NCBI RefSeq assembly: GCF_963259705.1
Contig: NC_081840.1
Coordinates: 6,195,062 to 6,259,061 of the forward strand
Direction: 5' to 3'
Source of the DNA: Myotis daubentonii
Lineage: Eukaryota > Chordata > Mammalia > Chiroptera > Vespertilionidae
Length of the DNA: 64,000 bases
The notes below the pieces were generated by a model. That model searched no databases and was not told the origin of the DNA. It saw only the letters and a list, made by a program, of their open reading frames with translations. A program made the position numbers and the translations under genes. Each line of letters starts with the position of its first letter. Position 1 is the first letter of the stretch. Shown piece after piece: positions 54,878 to 64,000 of the stretch.

Positions 54878-56919
54878 GAGTATTCCACTTTGAGTCCTAG
54901 AGCCCCACTCAGTCCTAGAGCCCCACTCTGAGCCCCAGAGCCCCACTCTGAGACCCAGATCCCCACTCTGAGACCTAGAGCCCCAATCTGAGCCCACTCT
55001 GAATCCTAGATCCCCACTCTGAGCCCACACTGAGTCCTAGAGCCCCACTCTGAGCCCACTCTGAATCCTAGATCCCCACTCTGAATCCTAGATCCCCACT
55101 CTGAATCCTAGATCCCCAATCTGAGTCCTAGAGCCCCACTCTGAGCCCACTCTGAATCCTAGATCCCCACTCTGAGTCCTAGAGCCCCACTCTGAGCCCA
55201 CTCTGAGCCCTAGATCCCCACTCTGAGCCCTAGAGCCCCATTCTGAGCCCACTCTGAATCCTAGATCCCCACTCTGAGTCCTAGAGCCCCACTCTGAGCC
55301 CACTCTGAGCCCTAGATCCCCACTCTGAGCCCTAGAGCCCCATTCTGAGCCCACTCTGAATCCTAGATCCCCACTCTGAGTCCTAGAGCCCCACTCTGAG
55401 CCCTAGATCTCCACTCTGAGCCCACTCTGAGGCCTAGATCCCCACTCTGAACCCACTCTGAGCCCTAGAGCCCCACTCTGAGCCCTAGATCCCCACTCTG
55501 AGTCCTAGATCCCCACTCTGAGCCCTAGAGCCCCACTCTGAGCCCACTCTGACTCCTAGATCCCCACTCTGAGCCCTAGAGCCCCACTCTGAGCCCACTC
55601 TGAATCCTAGATCCCCACTCTGAGTCCTAGAGCCCCACTCTGAGCCCTAGATCCCCACTCTGAGCCCCAGAGCCCCACTCTGAGCCCACTCTGAATCCTA
55701 GATCCCCACTCTGAGCCCTAGAGCCCCACTCTGAGCCCACTCTGAGCCCTAGAGCCCCACTCTGAGCCCTAGAGCCCCACTCTGAGCCCTAGATCCCCAC
55801 TCTGAGCCCTAGAGCCCCACTCTGAGCCCTAGAGCCCCACTCTGAGCCCTAGAGCCCAACTGAGCCCACTCTGAGCCCACTCTGAATCCTAGATCCCCAC
55901 TCTGAGTCCTAGAGCCCCACTCTGAGCCCTAGATTCCCACTCTGAGCCCTAGAGCCCCACTCTGAGCCCACTCTGAATCCTAGATCCCCACTCTGAGCCC
56001 TAGAGCCCCACTCTGAGCCCACTCTGAGCCCTAGAGCCCCACTCTGAGCCCTAGATCCCCACTCTGAGTCCTAGAGCCCCACTCTGAGCCCTAGAGCCCC
56101 ACTGAGCCCACTCTGAGCCCTAGATCCCCACTCTGAGCCCTAGAGCCCCACTCTGAGTCCTAGAGCCCCACTCTGAGCCCTAGATCCCCACTCTGAGCCC
56201 TAGAGCCCCACTCTGAGCCCACGAGCCCCACTGAGCCCACTCTGAGCCCTAGATCCCCACTCTGAGCCCTAGATCCCCACTCTGAGCCCACTCTGAGCCC
56301 TAGATCCCCACTCTGAGCCCTAGAGCCCCACTCTGAGCCCTAGAGCCCCACTCTGAGTCCTAGAGCCCCACTCTGAGCCCTAGATCCCCACTCTGAGTCC
56401 TAGAGCCCCACTCTGAGCCCTAGATCCCCACTCTGAGCCCACAAGCCCCACTGAGCCCACTCTGAGCCCTAGATCCCCACTCTGAGCCCTAGATCCCCAC
56501 TCTGAGCCCTAGAGCCCCACTCTGAGCCCACTCTGAATCCTAGATCCCCACTCTGAGCCCTAGAGCCCCACTCTGAGCCCACTCTGAGTCCTAGAGCCCC
56601 ACTCTGAGCCCTAGATCCCCACTCTGAGTCCTAGAGCCCCACTCTGAGCCCTAGATCCCCACTCTGAGCCCTAGATCCCCACTCTGAGCCCTAGAGCCCC
56701 ACTCTGAGCCCTAGAGCCCCACTCTGAGCCCTAGAGCCCCACTGAGCCCACTCTGAGCCCTAGATCCCCACTCTGAGCCCTAGAGCCCCACTCTGAGCCC
56801 TAGAGCCCCACTCTGAGCCCTAGAGCCCCACTCTGAGCCCTAGAGCCCCACTGAGCCCACTCTGAGCCCTAGATCCCCACTCTGAGCCCCAGAGCCCCAC
56901 TCAGAGTGCTGGAATACTC
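54878..56919. repeat. Two-kilobase CpG-poor minisatellite (20-bp and 11-bp units)
   Basis: Roughly 100 copies of GAGCCCTAGAGCCCCACTCT and its GAT variant, mixed with an 11-bp deletion form GAGCCCACTCT. Variants GAGTCC and GAATCC are linked to particular partners, giving a 51-bp (11+20+20) and a 102-bp higher-order unit. The 102-bp unit at 55,143-55,244 is repeated identically at 55,245-55,346. Only one or two CpGs are visible. The - strand carries GGGG and GGG runs every 5 and 8 bases. Confidence 0.97.
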
Positions 56920-57134
56920 CACTCAAAAGCCCAAGTTGTTTCAAACACCTTTCTTGCTATTTCCAGGTGGGCTGGGCTGGGGTGGTCCTGAGGGTCAGCA
57001 CCCCCTGCACGTACACACAGGCCAGAATGTTCTGCCTCCTGGAGGATGTGTTTAGTTTCCACTTCCTAGCACAGGTCCCTCACTTCCCTGCCTCCGTTTC
57101 TTCCCCCAGGCGCCCGGGGCAGGCCCAGGTGACT
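56920..57134. other. Unique segment between minisatellite and hAT MITE
   Basis: No feature is recognised. Confidence 0.3.
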
Positions 57135-57142
57135 GTCCAGTG

Positions 57143-57345
57143 CAGGGGTCCTCAAACTACGGCCCGCGGGCCACATGCAAATACAAATATTGTATTTGTT
57201 CCCGTTTTGTTTTTTTACTTCAAAATAAGATATGTGCCGTGTGCATAGGAATTTGTTCATAGTTTTTTTTAAACTATAGTCCGGCCCTCCAACGGTCTGA
57301 GGGACAGTGAACTGGCCCCCTGTTTAAAAAGTTTGAGGACCCCTG
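57143..57345. mobile_element. hAT-type MITE with perfect 8-bp target duplication
   Basis: Terminal inverted repeats CAGGGGTCCTCAAACT and 'agtttgaggacccctg' are perfect. GTCCAGTG flanks both sides (57,135-57,142 and 57,346-57,353). Length 203 bp. The interior has 'ggcccgcgggccacatg' near one end and 'agtccggccctcc' near the other. It is not SPIN. Confidence 0.93.
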
Positions 57346-57353
57346 GTCCAGTG

Positions 57354-58898
57354 GAGCCTCAGGGTCAGGTTCTGCATCAGACATTTCTCCATCTCATTTT
57401 CTAATTGTTTGTGACCTCGACCTGAATGGCAGCAAAGACCTCACATGTCGTGAGGCTCCTGTGTCTGCATCTCCAACACGGACTCAAGCCCGGTTCCATC
57501 ACCCCCTGCAAGGGGACCAGAAAGGAACCCAGCACCTCCCTCCCTCTCAGCCTGCGGGAAGGTGACATTCTTTATGTCACAGCGGGACCCAGTGTCTCGG
57601 GCACGAGAGCTATCAACAAACACAGGTCTGTATGCCTGTCGCTAAATGGGGGCGTGGAAGTCCCCCATGGATGGACACAGAAGAAGCATTTTTACAAATT
57701 TGGCATGAAAGTAGGGAGAGAGGGGCCCCTTCTCGCTCTCAGCATTACCAGCACCCACCCCCGGGCAAGCCCAGTCCAGCCCCAGCATCCAAGTTTCTTA
57801 TGTATTTATTTAAACCCTGCCTCATTCCAGAGAGAATTTAAGGCTTCGCCATGAATACCATCTTTGTGTGGCCTCCAGCGCCAAAGGCCGGGAAATCCAA
57901 GCCAGGCACGTCCGGAGGTGGGGCCTCCATATGGCCTGAAGGTCTCGGCCAATCCCAAGGCTGTGGGGCCCCCGGGCAGCACCCTGCATCCTGCTGTCCT
58001 TGAGAGCCCCCCCCCCCCCCCCCCCCGCCAGCTCCCTCCAGGGCTCATCGACCCTGGAAGAAGCACTTGCTAAGTTTCCTTTATTAGAAGATAAAACAAA
58101 TCGACATTCTCTTTAAAACCCGTGGACGAAGCGAGTGGCACCTTGGTGAAGGTGTGTGTGCAATGGCCACCAGGAGAAGGGGTTTGGGGGGGGCGCTTGC
58201 CAAGCTCTGTGCAAGTCATGTGGGCATGCAGAGGGACACAGCCCTGCCCACCACGAGAGGGACAGTGTCGTGGGGCCCGGCAGGGTCTGCGCACAGCGCC
58301 TCCTGCTCCTGGCACCTGCTCTGGAGCTGCTGCTCCCTCACGACTAGTCAAGGTGTCACATTGTCCTACCTGCCTGGCTGTCCCCCGGGATCCAGAGGGT
58401 GGCAGCTTGGAGGGATGACTTCAGGTTCCTTTTATTAGGGCTGGTGGGGCACCGCTGGGATCTGGCAGGTCTGAACACAGACGGCCCTGCGGGGAAGATG
58501 TGCACGGGTCAGTGACTGCGGCCACTGGATGCCTGAAGGAGGTGACAGGTCCCTGAACGGGATGTCCCCCAGGGGAAACCTCACCCCTCACCCACAGATG
58601 AAGCAAGGGGCTGTGAGCTGGGCTCTGGGTGGCCCTCCCTTTAACCTTTGACTTTGAAATCTCCAAAATGCTTCGCTTTCCAAACCTGGTGCCCTCCAGG
58701 AGAACTGGGCCACTTTCCAAGACTCTCCACATGGAAAGGGGACTCCCAGAGACCCCGGGAACTCGGAGACATTCCCCACGTGCTCCATCCATCGCATCGC
58801 CCCCTACCGTTCTGAGGAGAGACTCCAGGGGCCATCAGCCACAACCCGAGCTTGTGTGGGGCCCAGTGCAGGCCAGTTAGTAATAAAAGAATCATGCA
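57354..58898. other. Unique intergenic DNA
   Basis: A C18-20 run lies at about 58,007-58,026. No gene or repeat is otherwise supported. Confidence 0.3.
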
Positions 58899-59147
58899 GG
58901 CCCTCTAGCCGGTTTGACTCAGTGGATATAGCGTTGGCCTGCGGACTGAATGGTCCCAGGTTTGGTTCCGATCAACTGCACGCACCTCAGTTGCAGGTCC
59001 GATCCCCAGTAGGGGCTGCGCAGGAGGTAGCGATTGACGATGTCCCTCTCTCATCTCCTCTCTCATCGACGTTTCTATCTCCCCATGCCTCTCCCTTCCT
59101 CTCTCTCTAAAAATCAATAAAAACACATTTAAAGAAAAGAAAAAAAT
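58899..59147 (+). mobile_element. VES-type SINE
   Basis: Starts 'ggccctctagccggtttgac'. The B-box is altered ('ggtttggttcc'), so Pol III activity is doubtful. There is a local duplication of 'ctctctcatc' near 59,045-59,068. Confidence 0.9.
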
Positions 59148-61139
59148 ACATAACAAATTTAAATACAATCATCATGTAGGTTCCACAAGGGAAGGCAGAG
59201 CTGAAACCGGACTCCAGGCACGTACGCATTCCGATGCGGCCCTGTCTCCTCTGGCCGAGCCGGCTCCTCTTGGGCGGGGGGACATTGGGTGGTCCTGCCA
59301 CCTGTTGAAAGTGCTTGGATGCCTGTAACTCAAGCAGGGCCTGAAAATAGCTCGGGACATGGCACACCACGTCGGCGCTGCTGCCCTTGACCGCCTGCTA
59401 GGGGGTAGCGACGGTGTAGGATTTGGAGGGTGGACATTCTTCAACTCCCAAAGAGAGGAGCCATGGATGGATCGTAGAGAGGGGCAGGCCTGAATTCAAA
59501 GACCATGGGCACAACCAGTCTCTGTGGGGGGGTTGGGGGGGGGCTTCGTACCCCCTTCTGTGGAACAGGGACGGGAGACCTTCCTAGCGAGTCGTGAGAA
59601 GCCTTTGGGATGGCCTCGTGGAGAAAGCGCACGGTCACTCACTGACACTGCGTGGCCCCACAGGCCGAGGCCCCCGTCCTGCCGCCCCTACTGCCCCGGC
59701 CTGAAAGCAAGCACCAGGGAGGCCCTGCTAAGACACCGCGGATTGGTCCTGTGCCCAAGAGTCACATTAGGGCAGAGTTAAAGCCACCAGGCTTCCCGCG
59801 CAGGGGCTCAGCGACTTGGCGGGCTCCTCGGGTCTAAAGGAGGCTGCCACTTCAGAGAAGCCTCCCGGAGCCGTCCAGAGGTGACGGCCACGGGCAGAAG
59901 GTCAGCAAGCGTCCAGAGGCCCCGGCTTGGCGGGTGAAGACCCTCACCCTCCTACCCCCGCCCGCCAGGGAATGGACAGGGTCTCGGATGGGCTGAGGAG
60001 CATGCGCAGAGCCGGAGAGAGTCTTCAGTGGTCCCGGCCACATGCTTCATGAGCACAAATTCCTGACACCGAAAATAGCTTGGGACACGGGACGCGGCGC
60101 CAGGAAGCGCTTGTCCGACATCGCGGCAGCTGGTGGCTCCAAGGCCGGGAATAAGGAACCATATTAAGAGTTTCTGGGGCCGCATTCCGATGGAGACAGA
60201 ACTGGGTACCCGGGTCAGATATCTGATCGGTATGAGCTGTGTGAACTTGAGCACGCTCTGTCCTAGCTCTGTGCCTCAGTTTCCTCCGGACAATGAGCTG
60301 TCCCACACGATTCTTGTAAAAATCACTGTCACACACCTGTGCGGTCTGCAGTTCGTAAGGGCCATGCCCTGTCTCTTGCCAGATGGAGGCCCCCGGGACC
60401 CCTGAGCCCCGAGTCTAAGACAGGGAAGCTGAGTGCACCGCCCCCGCCTCCCCCAGGAAACACAGCAGCCTCGGCTCTGCCCACCCCCGCGGGTCAGCCA
60501 GGGACACGGAAAATCCGATGGAGGACAGCGGCTTTGGGCCCAAGTAAATTGCAGGCGTCAGAGCAGAGGGTGACTTTGTGCAGAGCAGAGTCTGGGGTGA
60601 TCTGAGTGGGTGGGAGCAATAGAGTGATGGTCTCGGACCTGAAGAAGGAGAACGGTGGCCAATTCAGGCGTTTGGGAGGAGAGGGCATCTCAAGGCCCCG
60701 CCAGGAATTGAAGGAGAGGAAAAATGTGAACAAACGAGCAGCATGAGGCTCAGGGGACTTAGGTGTCTTGCCCCAAACCCACAAGGAGTTGAGTGGAAAC
60801 ACCGGGCTGGGCCTGCCCGGCGCCAAAGCCCCCTCACCCGCCGCAGGCTCGCGGAAGCGGCGCGTTAGGCCCCGAGAGTCCGCAGGCGGCTCCTCGCAGA
60901 GACTTAGGGCGCTGAGGACGGACGTGCGAGCATGTCCCGGTCTATTTTGGGGCCTCTGCTGAGAACACAGGAATCCAGGCACATGGGCCCAGGGGCCGGG
61001 ACCACCTGTCAGATCCTTCCCAGCTGAGGGCGGGTGTGGATGATCCAAGGCCGGAAAAAGTCAAGGCCACCTCTGCACCTTCCAATTTTAGACGCACACG
61101 TCTCGGGCTCCGGGACACCGAGTGTCCTGCTGGGGACCG

Positions 61140-61260
61140 CACATGCCCTATTTAGGAGCGCCCCTTGCCTCAGACCCAGGCCAGCATTCCTGCCATCTTT
61201 CACTAGCCGTCCCCATGCCAGCGGCGCGCTGCCGCTTCATCGACTTATAAGGCCTGGAGG
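61140..61260. promoter_or_regulatory. Candidate muscle-type regulatory module
   Basis: A consensus SRF CArG box CCTATTTAGG (61,147-61,156), a TEAD/M-CAT site CATTCCT (61,185-61,191) and a CArG/TATA-like 'acttataagg' (61,243-61,252) lie within about 106 bp of CpG-rich unique DNA. The function is an inference from motifs. Confidence 0.4.
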
Positions 61261-61626
61261 CCGGCGGGCAGCTCTGCGGTGGGTCCGCGCTCACAGGCAC
61301 ATGCGGGGGGAGGGGGAGCAGTGGTAGAAGTTAGGGCCTGGGGTCCAGGACTCCCCTGGATGTCACTAGGCCAGGAAATTTGGGAATGGAGGTTTTGAGC
61401 TCTGAAGGTCAGCGAAGGGGCCGCTCATGGCTGGAACACAGGAAGGCTTCAAGCTGGCCCTTCAGCTTGCCCGTGTGCCAGCTGAGTAGCTCGGAAACTC
61501 TACAAAATGGGGCCAAGAACCCACCCTACTAACCTCTTATGGGGATTAACTGATCCCCTGGCAGCGCCCGGGCTCGGCCGTGCGGGCTCCAGGCCCCGAG
61601 AGGCCCAGCCTGCCTTGCCTCAGCTC

Positions 61627-61632
61627 GTGTGT

Positions 61633-61678
<46 letters not shown>
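61627..61678 (+). repeat. (TG)n microsatellite
   Basis: About 24 TG dinucleotides with one early interruption ('tgtctg'). Confidence 0.97.
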
Positions 61679-61680
<2 letters not shown>

Positions 61681-62220
61681 ACGCTCCAGGCCTCACTGTG
61701 GCTCAGCGGCAAGAAGCACCTTCAAGAACAAATTCTGCCATTTTGCCAGGGCAACAGAGCCCTGCTCTGCCCTCTCCCAGACCGGGTCCCCCTTCCGGGC
61801 CAGGGGAGGAAGCCTCACCCCTCCCCATCTCTGCCACTCTCCCCTCGAGTCCCCACCACAGACCTGCTGCCTCCTGTTGTGTCAAACCTGTTCAGGGGGT
61901 GTCCTTGCCCTGCTGTGTCCACAAGCACCACCTTCCCACACCGCCAGGCGGTCCACACTTTGGCCCTCGTCCGGCGTGACTGTCACGACTGCTGCCGCCT
62001 CCGTGCAGTTCTGCTGAGATGGGGCTGGTGGGTTTGGTGCCCAGAGGCTGGGCCCGTAGCTTCTCGGTTTTCTGAAGAAAGTAAGGGGGGCGTTTGCACA
62101 GGTGCCAGCCTTCTTGTCAGGATAAATGGGAGCTACGTAATAGAGCTGCAGGAATAGTGGTCAGGTGGACACCGGGAGGCGAGAGGACACCTCCAGAATG
62201 TTCTGGTCAAGACAGAGTAA

Positions 62221-62481
62221 CAGGCCCTAGCCCATCTGGCTCGGTGGATAGAACGTCGGCCTATGGACTGAAGGGTCCTGGGTTTGATTCTGGTCAAGGG
62301 CATGTACCGTGGTTGCAGGCTCTGTCCCTGGTCCTGGTCGGGGCACATGCAGAAGGCAGCCCATCGATGTGTCTCTCACGTCGACGTTTCTCTCTGTCTC
62401 TCCCCCCCTTTCCACTCTCTCTAAAAATCAATGGAAAATTATCCTCCAGTGAGGATTAACAACATCAACAAAAACAAGCGA
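62221..62481 (+). mobile_element. VES-type SINE with 9-bp target duplication
   Basis: The long-tailed subgroup ending 'tatcctccagtgaggattaa'. ACAGAGTAA flanks it at 62,212-62,220 and 62,482-62,490. Confidence 0.92.
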
Positions 62482-62490
62482 ACAGAGTAA

Positions 62491-64000
62491 TGGGAACACA
62501 TTTACCCTCCCAGGTGAAACCTTCAACACCACCAGACAAACTATAGGAACTAAGGGCTTTTCAAGACCCTGGACATCAGTGAAAGTTGGGAAACAAGTGA
62601 GGTGAGTCCTACAACCGCCCCAGCTGACTTCCCGGGGAGGTTTCCAGGCTGTGGGGCTGGGAGGGAAACTGAGGCAGCCAGAGCTCTCAGGGCAGAGGAC
62701 AGCGAGGGGTGAGAAAACCCTGGGGCCTGGAAGAAAAGGACTTCAGGTTGGAAAGACCAAACTGCTCAAATCCAGAAACTAAAACACACACACATCTTAA
62801 ACCACCCAAAAGGACGAGAGGGAAGAGCCCCGGCGCTCCCGGGGCTGGGGGCGGTGTCCATCTCTACCCAGAGCCTGGAAAAACGCACATTCACAGGACA
62901 CGGGCTAGAATCCCCCACCAGGTGCGGCCTCAGCAGTGGGGAAGAATGAGCCCTGGACTAAGGTGTGGCTTCACACCTGCCCAGCACTTTCGAGAAACAA
63001 GACCCACAAGGGTCAGACCGTTTCCAGGTAACTTGACTGAATCCCAGAACAAAGCTCCGAATACCTATAGGATCACACAGACGTGCAACACTCAAACAAG
63101 GCAAAATTCATCATGTCTGGCACCCAATCCAAGTTGCCCAGGCATCCATCCCGGCTGCAGTGGCAGTTGGCTGAGTGCCATTCTGTGCACCGAAAGGTTG
63201 CCGGTTCGATTCCCGGTCAGGACATACCTGGGGTTGCAGGTCGTCCCCCGGCTGGGGCACGTACAGAAGGCAACAGATCGATGTTTTTCTCTCACATCCA
63301 TGTCTCCCCCCGCCCCCCGCCCTTCCTCTCTCTGAGCATGTCCTCAGGTGATGCTTAAACAAAAAGTTTGCCAAACATCCAAAGAGTCAAGAAGACAGGA
63401 CGCACAATGGGGAGACTAATTATTCAAAACCGACCTGGATCCTACGCAGATGTTAGAATTAGCAGAAGAAGATATCGAAACAGTCATTATAATTGTATCC
63501 CATATGTTCAGAAGGTTAAGTAGAGAAATGGAAGATATAAAAACAGAACCAAATTGAACTTGCAGAGATGAATACCGTCGTGTGTGAGAGGAAATTACAC
63601 TGGGTAAGATTATTGGCAGATTAAACATTGCAGAAGAAAGGATAATTAACTCGACAATTTAGTAATAGAAGCTATCTAAAATGAAACACACAGAGGAAAT
63701 AATCCCCAAAATTAAAATAGCATCAATGCGTGTGGGACAATTTCAAGCAGCCTAATACATAGATAAAAGACCCTAAGGGGAGGGGGGCAGAAACATATTT
63801 AAAGAAGTAAAGGCCACATTTTCCCAAATTTGATGAAAACTATAAACCCTCAGTTCTAAGGGACTCAATGACCCTTAAGTACAAGAATAAGAAAAACACT
63901 ATACAAAAGTACATCAGAATGAAATTGCCCCAAACCATTAATAAAGAACGAAAATCTTAAACGCAGTCGGAGGCAAAAAGACATGTTCCACAGAGGCGTA
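62491..64000 (+). mobile_element. Old L1 5' UTR / ORF1 region, running off the window
   Basis: 'gcaaaattcatcatgtctgg', 'tgtatcccatatgttcagaa', 'gaaatggaagatataaaaac' and 'attttcccaaatttgatgaa' occur in the order of an old mammalian L1 5' UTR and ORF1 in sense orientation. Frames are broken. The first 500 bp is GC-richer and the start is not certain. Confidence 0.75.
63149..63364 (+). mobile_element. VES-type SINE inside old L1
   Basis: A 'ggctgcagtggcagttggct' subgroup copy with an intact B-box 'ccggttcgattcc'. It splits the L1 5' UTR between 'ttgcccaggcatcca' and 'tttgccaaacatcca', a likely diverged target duplication. Confidence 0.88.

Larger units (their letters stand above)
59148..62220. 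other. CpG-richer unique DNA
   Basis: CpG is noticeably denser than in 43-58 kb, especially 59,230-59,410, 59,640-60,210, 60,820-60,930 and 61,090-61,290. A MIR relic lies at about 60,236-60,300 (+) and another at about 60,742-60,812 (-). A TG microsatellite lies at 61,627-61,678. No gene is supported. Confidence 0.4.

Noticed and set aside
55088..55354. Repetitive open frame on the - strand of the minisatellite
   Set aside because: The 20-bp unit read three times stays open by chance. There is no start context, splice signal or related protein, and the array lies in noncoding DNA.
54878..56919. CRISPR-like array
   Set aside because: The units are direct tandem repeats without unique spacers, and the genome is mammalian.
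61140..61260. Direct claim that this is the callipyge site
   Set aside because: I cannot recall or align the sheep motif, so only the motif cluster is reported.
43000..64000. MEG3 or the intergenic DMR inside the window
   Set aside because: I found no MEG3 exon and no CpG-rich tandem repeat of the DMR type. Scaling from human and mouse distances places both beyond 64 kb.

Overview
This is mammalian nuclear DNA carrying one complete protein-coding gene, DLK1 (delta-like non-canonical Notch ligand 1). Its five coding exons lie on the + strand between 8724 and 16025 and encode a predicted 382-residue protein. The dense tRNA-derived SINEs of the VES type, the Helitrons of the HeliBat type and the SPIN-like hAT elements point to a vespertilionid bat. 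The window would then be the start of the imprinted DLK1-MEG3 domain. Neither MEG3 nor a convincing intergenic DMR can be identified here, and both would be expected to the right of the window.

Layout. 1-8.2 kb is upstream DNA with simple repeats, MIR relics and one AT-rich conserved-looking block. 8.2-8.9 kb is a GC-rich promoter/CpG island. 8.7-16.35 kb is DLK1. 16.4-20.2 kb is mostly unique 3' flank. 20.2-35 kb is a transposon-dense zone: an old L1 split by SINEs, Helitrons, a SPIN element and a processed retrocopy, preceded by a mariner MITE, another SPIN copy and older L1 pieces. 35-40 kb is mostly unique. 40.0-42.9 kb is one HAL1/L1 ORF1-type retrotransposon with its target duplication still visible. 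43-54 kb is GC-rich, mostly unique DNA with several enhancer-like blocks. 54.88-56.92 kb is a 2-kb CpG-poor minisatellite. 57-62 kb is unique DNA with one intact hAT MITE and a block with muscle-type motifs. 62.5-64 kb is the 5' part of another old L1 running off the window.

DLK1 is the only functional gene I can support. The other long open frames are shadows in GC-rich DNA or in repeats. The most unusual items are the minisatellite (with a perfectly duplicated 102-bp higher-order unit and inverted flanking arms), an in-frame optional intron inside DLK1 exon 5, the horizontally acquired SPIN elements with a SINE apparently inserted into one of them, and several candidate regulatory blocks. 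All enhancer, CTCF and imprinting interpretations are inferences from motifs read by eye.
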